This document shows, piece by piece, positions 15,892 to 22,531 of a stretch of 37,444 nt of DNA. Made by a program: the position numbers and the translations under genes. The stretch lies in NCBI GenBank assembly GCA_020052375.1, contig JAGVPG010000029.1, positions 1 to 37,444 of the forward strand, written 5' to 3'. The stretch comes from Actinomycetota bacterium (GTDB lineage: Bacteria > Actinomycetota > JAHEXW01 > JAGVPG01). The first letter of the stretch is position 1, and each line of letters begins with the position of its first letter. A model generated the notes under the pieces. The model ran no database searches, was not told the DNA's origin, and saw only the letters and a program-made list of their open reading frames with translations.

Positions 15892-16629
15892 ATGACGATG
15901 ATAAAGACAAAAGACTTACATAAAAAGTATGAGTTAGGTAAGGGAAATCATGTGCATGCTCTACGCGGTGTGGACATGGATATCGACAAGGGCGAGATGG
16001 TCGCCATCATGGGACCGTCTGGATCCGGCAAGTCGACGGCCATGCATCTGATCGGCTGCCTTGACAAGCCGGATTCGGGAGAGGTATACATCGATGGCAA
16101 TCGTGTCGACAACCAGTACAACGGGACGCTCACACGGATCCGGAGCCGGGAGATAGGTTTCATATTCCAGGGTTTCAACCTGATCCCGACGATGACGGCA
16201 GTGGAGAACGTCGCTCTAGCTGCGGAGTACGCGGGAGCTTCAAAGAGAGATGCTCATGACGCTGCAAAGAAGGCGATAGAGCAAGTCGGACTAAAGGATC
16301 GTATGTACCACCGTCCGAGCGAACTGTCCGGAGGACAGCAGCAGCGTGTGGCTATCGCTCGCGCTATCGTGAACAAGCCGGGAGTCATCCTCGGCGACGA
16401 GCCGACAGGCGACCTGGATACTGCCACTTCACACGAGATCATGGATATGATGCGGGACATCAACATCACGACGGGCACGACGTTCGTACTCGTGACTCAT
16501 AACCCGGAAGTCGCGGAGGCATGCGACCGGACGATCCGTATGCGAGACGGCGAAGTCATCGACGACGGAAGAGAAAGCAAGCCGGAGTCAAGGGATCTTG
16601 ATGACGAACTAATGGAAGTCGGCGGATAG
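15892..16629 (+). CDS. MacB/LolD-type ABC transporter ATPase
   Basis: 245 residues from ATG 15892 (AAAGGAG at 8-nt spacing; an upstream in-frame GTG overlaps that site). Walker [10 protein letters not shown] at 41-49, Q-loop FIFQGFN, signature [15 protein letters not shown], Walker [13 protein letters not shown] and H-loop VTHNPE are all present. The C-terminus has a short acidic tail ([14 protein letters not shown]). It partners the preceding permease; no membrane-fusion (MacA-like) protein or outer-membrane channel is nearby, as expected for a monoderm. Confidence 0.94.
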   Translation: MTMIKTKDLHKKYELGKGNHVHALRGVDMDIDKGEMVAIMGPSGSGKSTAMHLIGCLDKPDSGEVYIDGNRVDNQYNGTLTRIRSREIGFIFQGFNLIPTMTAVENVALAAEYAGASKRDAHDAAKKAIEQVGLKDRMYHRPSELSGGQQQRVAIARAIVNKPGVILGDEPTGDLDTATSHEIMDMMRDINITTGTTFVLVTHNPEVAEACDRTIRMRDGEVIDDGRESKPESRDLDDELMEVGG

Positions 16630-16715
16630 ACCACAGAAGCCGGTAGCCACTTGCGCTTACTTCTCAGTTTGATAGTATAAGAAGTCCAAGACATGGCTTT
16701 AAGGGGTGATGGCCT

Positions 16716-18023
16716 ATGTCGAAGCGGATAGCACGAATTACAGACCGCCAGGTCGAAATGACCGTCGCAGTCCTTAATGAACTGCTGGACGAACCCCCTC
16801 CCCTAAGCTTTAAGATCCGTCTTTGGGACGGCAGTGAGTGGCATCCGGAGACTGATGCGGATCCTCGATTCACGGTCATCCTTAAAGATCCGGGTGCCCT
16901 AAAGCGGATGTTCTTCAAACTCAGCGATCTTTCACTTGCGGAGGCGTATATCTTCGGCGACTTCGATCTGGAAGGCGATGTCTATGCTCTCTTTGAGATC
17001 GGCGAATGGATAGCTGAGCGTGGTCTAAGCACATCAAAACGTATAAAGTTGAGCCGGGCCGTGCTCAAGTTACACTCGAGCGCGCAATCCAACGGCTCTG
17101 AACATGGACGTATCGAACTGGATGGTCCCACCCATTCAAAGACAAGAGACCGGCAGGCGGTCTCCTACCACTATGACGTATCAAACGATTTCTACGCGTT
17201 GTGGCTTGACGAAAACATGGTTTATTCGTGCGCCTATTTCGAAGATCCCGGTAACGACATCGACTACGCCCAGGAACAAAAGCTCGACTATATCTGCCGG
17301 AAACTACGCTTAAAAGCCGGCGAGCGTCTGCTCGATATCGGTTGCGGGTGGGGAGCGCTAGTCAGGCACGCGGCGCATTATTACAGAGTCAACGCGCTCG
17401 GCATCACTTTAAGCCAGCTGCAAGCAGACCTAGCGAACGAGAGGATCGCGGAAGCCGGTCTTTCAGACAGGTGCAAGGTGGAAGTATGCGACTACCGGGA
17501 TATCGACATGCCGGGGTGGTTCGACAAAGTGGTCAGCGTCGGGATGTTCGAGCATGTCGGCGAGGCTCTCATGCCGGCTTATTTTGACAAGGTGTATACC
17601 CTGATAAAGCCGGGAGGGAGTTTCTTAAACCACGGCATAGCCAGCTTTCAGGAAAACCGGGGAGCCGGCAAGGAATCAAATGAAACATTTATCACCAAGT
17701 ATGTGTTTCCTGACGGTGAGTTGGTCCCGGTAAGCAAGGCGCTTGGACTCGCGGAAGCGGCCGGTTTTGAAACACGTGACGCTGAAAGCCTGCGCGAGCA
17801 TTATGCATTGACGCTCGAACGCTGGCTTAGACGTCTGGAGGGCAAGCAAGATGAGGCGATCGCCGAGACGGATGAGGTCACATACCGCATCTGGCAACTA
17901 TTCCTGGCCATCTCGGTGTACGGTTTCAGGCGCGGACACCTGAACATATATCAGACTCTTCTCGTGAAACCGGACAACGGTATAAGCGGTCTGCCGTTGC
18001 GCCGCGATGATTGGTATAAATAG
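16716..18023 (+). CDS. Cyclopropane-fatty-acyl-phospholipid synthase family methyltransferase
   Basis: 435 residues. The enzyme uses S-adenosylmethionine to add a methylene group to unsaturated acyl chains of membrane phospholipids. An N-terminal SCP-like region (residues 20-125) precedes the methyltransferase: FYALWLDENMVYSCAYF, LLDIGCGWGALVRHAA (SAM binding), VVSVGMFEHVGE, LIKPGGSFLNHGI and a C-terminal W-LFLAISVYGFRRG. All are typical of the family, and the length is normal. The start ATG has AAGGGGTGAT about 8 nt upstream. It stands alone between the ABC locus and a convergent DUF gene. Mycolic-type or 10-methyl variants cannot be excluded. Confidence 0.93.
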   Translation: MSKRIARITDRQVEMTVAVLNELLDEPPPLSFKIRLWDGSEWHPETDADPRFTVILKDPGALKRMFFKLSDLSLAEAYIFGDFDLEGDVYALFEIGEWIAERGLSTSKRIKLSRAVLKLHSSAQSNGSEHGRIELDGPTHSKTRDRQAVSYHYDVSNDFYALWLDENMVYSCAYFEDPGNDIDYAQEQKLDYICRKLRLKAGERLLDIGCGWGALVRHAAHYYRVNALGITLSQLQADLANERIAEAGLSDRCKVEVCDYRDIDMPGWFDKVVSVGMFEHVGEALMPAYFDKVYTLIKPGGSFLNHGIASFQENRGAGKESNETFITKYVFPDGELVPVSKALGLAEAAGFETRDAESLREHYALTLERWLRRLEGKQDEAIAETDEVTYRIWQLFLAISVYGFRRGHLNIYQTLLVKPDNGISGLPLRRDDWYK

Positions 18024-18114
18024 TGCGAGTAGCTAGTGGGAAGTGGCCGGTATCGTTTATCCGTACAAACTTTCCATAGATGACCAGGGTCGGAGCGGTG
18101 ATCGTGAAAAAAGC

Positions 18115-18618
18115 TTACTTGCCGGACATTGCGATTGCGATGGCTTGAGCGAATTCTTCAGCGCGTTGTGACCCGATGAGGATCTTCTTGCCGTCCTTCA
18201 TTACCAACTGGACCCCCATATCACCGCTTACGTTATACGCCTTTCCGTACTTCAACGATATACGGATCCCCCAACCTCCGTATTCTGCGATTGGCTTATA
18301 ATGACGCGCCTCGTCGTGCTCGATGTCCTTAAGATAGATTGTTTTAGGACGCATGATGGGAAAGAAGCTTATTATGATACGGTCTTTATACACCTCGATG
18401 GTCATTTTCAAGACAAGCATGAAAACCGGAAGTATTACGCCGAAAAGCAGCCAAAAAATAAAAGCAAGGACAAGCGGTTCTTTAGGTATAAAGACTATTT
18501 GCAGGACCGGTATCCCCCAAAATATCACCACTTCGATCCCGACAAGCAGGATCAACCACAGTTGTCTGAACCTCTGCTCTTCCTCAAACAATACCTCATC
18601 ATTTCCTTGCTCACCCAT
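18115..18618 (-). CDS. DUF6141-like small membrane protein
   Basis: 167 residues. Two hydrophobic segments near the N-terminus (LWLILLVGIEVVIFWGIPVL and LAFIFWLLFGVILPVFMLVL) are followed by a soluble domain containing IISFFPIMRPKTIYLKDI, PIAEYGGWGIRI and MKDGKKILIGSQRAEEFAQAI, a PH-like arrangement. The EYGGWGIR motif is found in small bacterial membrane proteins annotated as DUF6141; function unknown. A weak AGGTG lies before the ATG. It is transcribed away from the AIM24-gene side, on the same strand and 54 bp downstream of it. Confidence 0.8.
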   Translation of the reverse strand: MGEQGNDEVLFEEEQRFRQLWLILLVGIEVVIFWGIPVLQIVFIPKEPLVLAFIFWLLFGVILPVFMLVLKMTIEVYKDRIIISFFPIMRPKTIYLKDIEHDEARHYKPIAEYGGWGIRISLKYGKAYNVSGDMGVQLVMKDGKKILIGSQRAEEFAQAIAIAMSGK

Positions 18619-18672
18619 AAGTCACACCTCTGCCACATTATACATCTGACTTGTAAGACCGGACTTATTTAT

Positions 18673-19431
18673 CTAAGAGCTGCCGAGGAAACCACCCAGG
18701 ACGTCAGTGGCGCTTGCGCCGCGCGACTGGTCCTTGCTCCTCGCGCCGGCGGCTGCCATGATGCGGTCGGCCAGTCGTGAAAACGGTAGACTTTGCAGAT
18801 ATACCAAGCCGGGCCCTGTCAAGCTGGCCAGGAACAGTCCTTCCCCGCCGAAAAGCATATTCTTGAATCCGCCGACCATCTGTATGTCGTAATCGACTGT
18901 CGGCGCGAAAGCCACGAGGCAGCCGGTATCGACACGAAGATGCTCGCCCTGTTTCAGATCTTTCGGGATGATCGTACCGCCGGCATGGACGAACGCGAGT
19001 CCGTCTCCCGTTAGCTTCTGAAGGATGAAACCCTCGCCACCAAACAAGCCGGCACCCAGTTTTTTAGTGAACGCGACGTCTACATCGATGCCCTCCGCCG
19101 CGCAGAGGAACGCGTCTTTCTGGCACAAGAACGAACCGCCCAGTTGTTTGAGGTCCAGCGGGATGACCTTTCCGGGATACGGCGCTCCAAACGCAACATG
19201 GCTTTTGCCTTCACCCGCGTTCTTGAACGATGTGATGAAGAAGCTCTCACCCGTTACCATCCGCTTTAAACCGGAAAACATACCGCCGCCTGCCCCGGTT
19301 TCCATCTCGACACCGTCTTCCATCATCATCATGGCACCCGCCTCCGCGCGGACGGCTTCTCCCGGGTCCAGTTCGACGACCACCAATTGCATCTCGTTCC
19401 CGACTATCTCGTAATCGATCTCAACAGCCAT
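18673..19431 (-). CDS. AIM24 / TIGR00266 family protein
   Basis: 252 residues rich in beta-strand, with the family features [23 protein letters not shown] near the N-terminus, [32 protein letters not shown] and [23 protein letters not shown]. Members form a double-psi or jelly-roll-like fold and are named after a mitochondrial protein; bacterial function is unknown. AAGGAGGA before the ATG gives a confident start. A Ser/Gly-rich tail ([23 protein letters not shown]) closes it, as in other bacterial members. It is divergent from cutA across a repeat-rich spacer. Confidence 0.92.
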   Translation of the reverse strand: MAVEIDYEIVGNEMQLVVVELDPGEAVRAEAGAMMMMEDGVEMETGAGGGMFSGLKRMVTGESFFITSFKNAGEGKSHVAFGAPYPGKVIPLDLKQLGGSFLCQKDAFLCAAEGIDVDVAFTKKLGAGLFGGEGFILQKLTGDGLAFVHAGGTIIPKDLKQGEHLRVDTGCLVAFAPTVDYDIQMVGGFKNMLFGGEGLFLASLTGPGLVYLQSLPFSRLADRIMAAAGARSKDQSRGASATDVLGGFLGSS

Positions 19432-19522
19432 GACTCCTCCTTAACGATTAGCACCGCTCCTGTTTACTGTCCGTCTTCGATTCTATACATATGCCTGCAA
19501 GAAGTGAAACGCAATATAAGTA

Positions 19523-19737
19523 AGTGCTCGCGAGAGGATTTTGTTTTAAGAAGCTCCTGAAAAACTGTCCTTGCCTTTGCTGCACACTTTTCTAAGGTCG
19601 CTGCGGAACTCGCTCGGGCTTAATCTAGTTAAATATAGAATGCGTCGCTCAAACAGTCCTCGCGTCCTTGAAAAGTGCTAGCAAAACCTAAGGTCAGTTT
19701 TAAGTCGCTCTTAAAACAAAATCCTCCCGCTCGCACC
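19523..19737. repeat. Large imperfect inverted-repeat element (~215 bp)
   Basis: An 18-bp core, GAGGATTTTGTTTTAAGA, at 19534-19551 is repeated exactly in inverted orientation at 19709-19726. Outer flanks (gtgctcgcga against gagcgggtgc-like) and inner segments also match in inverted orientation; for example TTTGCTGCACACTTTT at about 19575-19590 pairs imperfectly with GAAAAGTGCTAGCAAAA at 19669-19685. The whole could form one long hairpin centred near 19630. It occupies most of the gene-free 19432-19878 spacer. No protein is encoded. Confidence 0.75.
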
Positions 19738-19774
19738 AATGTATAAGAAAAAGGCTGTCAACTGCTAAAAAGGT

Positions 19775-19818
19775 GTCATCCTGAGGAGGTCGCTTTTTGG
19801 GCGACCGACGAAGGATCC
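19775..19818. repeat. REP-like palindrome
   Basis: GTCATCCTGAG...GACGAAGGATC with an internal hairpin GGTCGC (19788-19793) / GCGACC (19801-19806). Sequences of the form TCATCCTGAG...CGAAGGATC are common intergenic repeats in many bacterial genomes. A related relic lies at 27994-28018. Confidence 0.55.
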
Positions 19819-19878
19819 AAGTAAAAAGCAAGCGCCACTGTTATTATTGCTATACTTTTAATATTAACGGGAGGCGCT

Positions 19879-20202
19879 TTGGACTCATACATACAGGTAT
19901 TTTTTACTACTGACAAAAGGGAAGAAGCGGATACGCTGTCGCGTTTGCTTGTCGAGAAACGATTGGCGGCGTGCGTGCAAGTCGTCGGGCCGATCACCAG
20001 CACCTACCGGTGGAAAGGCAAGATGGAGCAGGCGGAAGAGTGGTTGTGTATCGCGAAATCCCGCGAAGGATTATTCAAAGAGCTCGAACGTGTTGTCATC
20101 GAGAACCACTCTTATGACGTGCCGGAGATCCTAGCCACACCGGTAACAGCTGGCAGTAAACCTTATCTCAAGTGGCTAGACGAACAAACCACCAACTGCT
20201 GA
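19879..20202 (+). CDS. cutA: CutA divalent-cation tolerance protein
   Basis: 107 residues, the normal size for CutA. Conserved features are the N-terminal YIQVFFTTDKREEADTLSRLLVEKRLAACVQV, the central STYRWKGKMEQAEEWLCIAKS and the C-terminal Y-D-VPEI-ATPV-AGS--YL-W. The family forms stable trimers and has been linked to Cu tolerance, though its molecular role is unsettled. The start is TTG, with GGGAGG 4 nt upstream and no ATG available at a suitable position. It is convergent with the zinc-ribbon gene, 3 bp apart. Confidence 0.95.
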   Translation: MDSYIQVFFTTDKREEADTLSRLLVEKRLAACVQVVGPITSTYRWKGKMEQAEEWLCIAKSREGLFKELERVVIENHSYDVPEILATPVTAGSKPYLKWLDEQTTNC

Positions 20203-20229
20203 CTGCTATTTAGGCAGTGGCGTGGTGGT
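20188..20229. terminator. Possible bidirectional terminator between cutA and the zinc-ribbon gene
   Basis: ACCACCA at 20188-20194 pairs with TGGTGGT at 20223-20229, with inner CTGC/GCAG pairing, across the convergent gene ends. It lies mostly inside coding sequence and lacks strong T-tracts. Confidence 0.3.
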
Positions 20230-20946
20230 CACTGTCGAGGTGCCGGCCATTGAGAAGATCATTATCAAGAAAAGGACGATCAAGCAGGTCATGACGATAG
20301 TGTAGATGAGGCCGGCGATGGCCCAGTTCTTCTGGATCTGTTTGAAGTGCGCGATGCTGTTCCATTTCTTGTTTCTCCAGGCCCATTCGTTTCCTTTGAA
20401 ACCGAGGACGAACGGCATGACGAAACTGACGTATGGCACCAAAGCCAAGAAGGCGATCTTTGTACTATTGCCCATGCCCCATATCCAGGTGAAAAAGAAG
20501 GCGCCCCAGTTCCATCCCCTTAATTCCGCAGGCAGTTGACCGTAGCTGCCCTTACCGGACGTGTTGTCAGTCCCCATTACCTTGTCGAAGTACTCTTCCG
20601 GCGTCAATCCGCCCATCCTGTCGCCCTGGTCTTTGATGGCGCTCGCGGGATGCCCCTGTTCGCACCCGCCCTGCTCGTTCAGATAGACAAGCTCTTTACA
20701 TTCGGTACAGAAAGCAACGCCGCCGTACCCGGGTTTTTCTACAGTGGCGGTCGACGTCTTTTCGGGGTTCGCGCTTTGCATAGGTGTACCTGCAGATTCA
20801 CCTGTTTTATCTGGAGGCGGATCAGCAGCAGGTTCCGGATCCACAGGTTTCGTGTCCGGTACTCTTGCATATTTGCCGCAAAGCGTACAGATCTCCTGCC
20901 GCTCCGATATCTCCGCTCCACAATGTATACAGTTCAAATCACTCAC
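20206..20946 (-). CDS. Zinc-ribbon membrane protein of unknown function
   Basis: 246 residues. An N-terminal zinc ribbon (CIHCGAEISERQEICTLCG), a Pro-rich linker, and a second Cys cluster (FCTECKELVYLNEQGGCEQGH) precede an aromatic-rich membrane part: LRGWNWGAFFFTWIWGMGNS, ALVPYVSFVMPFVLGFKGNEWAW, and a final helix IAGLIYTIVMTCLIVLFLIMIF. The GWNWGAFFF...WAWRNKKW pattern is common in small uncharacterised bacterial membrane proteins. The start is GTG at 20946 with GGGAG close upstream. No partner is obvious nearby. Confidence 0.8.
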   Translation of the reverse strand: MSDLNCIHCGAEISERQEICTLCGKYARVPDTKPVDPEPAADPPPDKTGESAGTPMQSANPEKTSTATVEKPGYGGVAFCTECKELVYLNEQGGCEQGHPASAIKDQGDRMGGLTPEEYFDKVMGTDNTSGKGSYGQLPAELRGWNWGAFFFTWIWGMGNSTKIAFLALVPYVSFVMPFVLGFKGNEWAWRNKKWNSIAHFKQIQKNWAIAGLIYTIVMTCLIVLFLIMIFSMAGTSTVTTTPLPK

Positions 20947-21026
20947 TACTCCCGATCTTCACCGGGAATCCCGATCGCTACATACATATTCGGCAATGCC
21001 GCGTTTTGCCTTTAGTCGATAATCCA

Positions 21027-21215
21027 TCAGCCCAACTCCGTTCCCAGTTTGCCGCCGATCCCCCAGTCCTTCCGGGGTTGTTCATCAAGGATCACCCAGA
21101 CATGCTTCTCGTCGATGCCCAGTTCCTCGGCGACGACCTTCGTCACGCGCTTGATTATGGCTTCTTTGACAGCATCATCGCGCCCTTCCCATAAGTCTAT
21201 CCTCACCAACGGCAT
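21027..21215 (-). CDS. 4-oxalocrotonate tautomerase family protein
   Basis: 62 residues. It begins M-P-L-V-R-I-D-L-W-E-G-R, and the Pro exposed after Met removal is the catalytic base of this superfamily. RD-AVKEAIIKRVTKVVAEELGI and HVWVILDEQPRKDWGIGG complete the beta-alpha-beta unit, which normally assembles into hexamers. GGGGGAG sits 5-6 nt before the ATG. No aromatic-degradation genes are near, so its physiological substrate is open. Confidence 0.92.
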   Translation of the reverse strand: MPLVRIDLWEGRDDAVKEAIIKRVTKVVAEELGIDEKHVWVILDEQPRKDWGIGGKLGTELG

Positions 21216-21282
21216 ATGCTCTCCCCCATTCCCTGTTATCTGTTCCCCGTTCCACGTTGACTCTTCATGATATTATACCCCT

Positions 21283-22104
21283 ATGACAACCTTTTTAACC
21301 GTGCTCATAGGGTTTTTTACAGGTATCTTGTCGGGCATGTTCGGTATCGGGGGAGCGCTGTTGTCGACGCCGGCGATCCGGCTTGTCTTACATGTAAAAC
21401 CGCTGATCGCGGTCGGAACAACGCTGCCTGTCATAATACCGACTTCAGCAACAGCCGGCATTGTATATTTCAGAAAGGGATTGGTAGAAAGAAAGGCGAT
21501 ATTTCCCACAGCGTCAGCCGGCATAGTCGGGGCTATCCTTGGGTCTTCCGCGACCGCTGTTATCTCCGGCCACTATCTCTTGATCATAACCGCCCTGCTG
21601 ATATTTGCTGTCGGGATACAGTTCACACATAGACAGCGGACACTAGACACTAGTAAGCAGGAAACAAGAGATGGGCGAGGTACCCCCACCTCAATCCTCC
21701 CCCTTAAAGGGGGAGGAATCAAAGGAGGGGGTTACTTGACAATGTCGTATGTTTTAGCAGGTCTTTTAGCTGGTTTCGTTGGGGGGCTGTTGGGACTCGG
21801 CGGGGGGATCCTTCTGATCCCGTTGTTTGTATTCTGGCTCAAGGTCCCGCTCAAGACGGCTTTCGGAACGTCTTTGATCACGATATCCATAATGGCGGTC
21901 CCAGGTTCGATCATACATTATCTGCTGGGGCACATCGACGTATACCTTGCGTTATTGCTGACTGTCGGGGTTATTCCCGGAAGTTACCTGGGGGCACGTA
22001 TCACTTATGTGGCAAAGGTAAAGGCGCTGGCTTTGGCTTTCGGCATCATCGTGATCGTGATCGCGTTATGGCTCGGCCTTAGTGAGGTGTTGCTCATCGT
22101 TTAA
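21283..22104 (+). CDS. TauE/SafE family anion permease carrying an in-frame repeat insertion
   Basis: 273 residues, about eight membrane helices in two homologous halves, each opening with a GxxxG-rich helix: FFTGILSGMFGIGGALLSTP and LLAGFVGGLLGLGGGILLIP. The family exports or imports sulfite, sulfonates or sulfoacetate. Between the halves lies a hydrophilic Gly/Arg/Thr-rich linker at about residues 117-153, encoded by a copy of the palindromic repeat at 21682-21733. The repeat leaves the frame open, so the protein may be intact, or the second half may start separately (ATG 21742, with the repeat's GGAGG before it). No Shine-Dalgarno precedes ATG 21283; TATTAT six nt upstream suggests a leaderless message. 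Confidence 0.88.
   Translation: MTTFLTVLIGFFTGILSGMFGIGGALLSTPAIRLVLHVKPLIAVGTTLPVIIPTSATAGIVYFRKGLVERKAIFPTASAGIVGAILGSSATAVISGHYLLIITALLIFAVGIQFTHRQRTLDTSKQETRDGRGTPTSILPLKGGGIKGGGYLTMSYVLAGLLAGFVGGLLGLGGGILLIPLFVFWLKVPLKTAFGTSLITISIMAVPGSIIHYLLGHIDVYLALLLTVGVIPGSYLGARITYVAKVKALALAFGIIVIVIALWLGLSEVLLIV
21682..21733. repeat. Palindromic CCTCCCCC/GGGGGAGG repeat, copy 1 (inside tauE-like gene)
   Basis: A nested palindrome: outer arms ACCCCCACCT and AGGAGGGGGT, inner arms CCTCCCCCTT and AAGGGGGAGG. Nearly identical to the copy at 26283-26333. It lies within the coding sequence at the junction between the two halves of the transporter. Confidence 0.9.
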
Positions 22105-22114
22105 GCCTAAACGA

Positions 22115-22288
22115 CTACTTGTTTTTCTTCTGCTGGCTCTGAACGACGATATAGATGATGACACCGATGATTATCAGCGGCACAAGACCTACCGGAAAAC
22201 AACAACATCCGCTGCTGCCGAAACTCGGGAAGAACGGCATCCTGAATGTCGAATACGAGCGCATGAACGCTAGTGCAAGAACAGGCAT
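22115..22288 (-). CDS. 57-residue Cys-rich single-pass membrane protein
   Basis: A short open frame on the minus strand with a good ribosome binding site (GGGAGG, 10 nt before the ATG). The protein has an aromatic N-terminal half (MRSYSTFRMPFFPSFG), a GCCCFPVG cluster, one strongly hydrophobic helix (LVPLIIIGVIIYIVVQ) and a basic tail (QQKKNK). Composition, RBS and topology argue for a real gene rather than chance. The three adjacent Cys might be lipidated, oxidised or metal-binding. Family not recognised. It is convergent with the TauE-like gene. Confidence 0.65.
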   Translation of the reverse strand: MPVLALAFMRSYSTFRMPFFPSFGSSGCCCFPVGLVPLIIIGVIIYIVVQSQQKKNK

Positions 22289-22366
22289 TTAATACGGCCC
22301 TCCCTTCCGAATACTACTGATGATATGCTTGTTTTATACCACAAATCAATATGCGCTGTCACGCCT

Positions 22367-22382
22367 TGTGATGAATGTCACG
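22367..22382. promoter_or_regulatory. CRP/FNR-family-like binding site upstream of fhs
   Basis: TGTGA-N6-TCACG matches the CRP consensus TGTGA-N6-TCACA at 9 of 10 defined positions. It ends 6 bp before the -35, centred about 50 bp upstream of the predicted transcription start, a position typical of activators. The regulator is unknown; no CRP/FNR gene is in the window. Confidence 0.45.
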
Positions 22383-22388
22383 TTTTTA

Positions 22389-22418
22389 TTGACAATGACG
22401 TTTTTTCGTGGGTATGAT
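22389..22418 (+). promoter_or_regulatory. Sigma-A-type promoter of the Wood-Ljungdahl cluster
   Basis: Consensus TTGACA at 22389-22394 and TATGAT at 22413-22418, spaced 18 bp. It is the strongest promoter match in the window and points to fhs, with a predicted leader of about 105 nt. Confidence 0.75.
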
Positions 22419-22461
22419 TAGCTATTATTTAGAGTTTTGCCTGCTTTAATCTATCTATAAA

Positions 22462-22503
22462 CCCTTAGATTTCGGTAAGGGATAATTGCACCCATTTTTG
22501 GGT
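22462..22503 (+). promoter_or_regulatory. Two small hairpins in the fhs leader
   Basis: CCCTTA (22462-22467) / TAAGGG (22476-22481), and ACCCA (22490-22494) / TGGGT (22499-22503) with a T4 loop. They lie in the 5' leader before the GGGGGAG ribosome binding site. I do not recognise a known riboswitch; it does not match the tetrahydrofolate riboswitch consensus as I recall it. Confidence 0.4.
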
Positions 22504-22531
22504 CAAGGATTAAGAAGGGGGAGTCAATCAG

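Noticed and set aside
22462-22503. Tetrahydrofolate riboswitch in the fhs leader
   Set aside because: The hairpins are too small and the conserved pseudoknot/core elements of that riboswitch, as I recall them, are not present.
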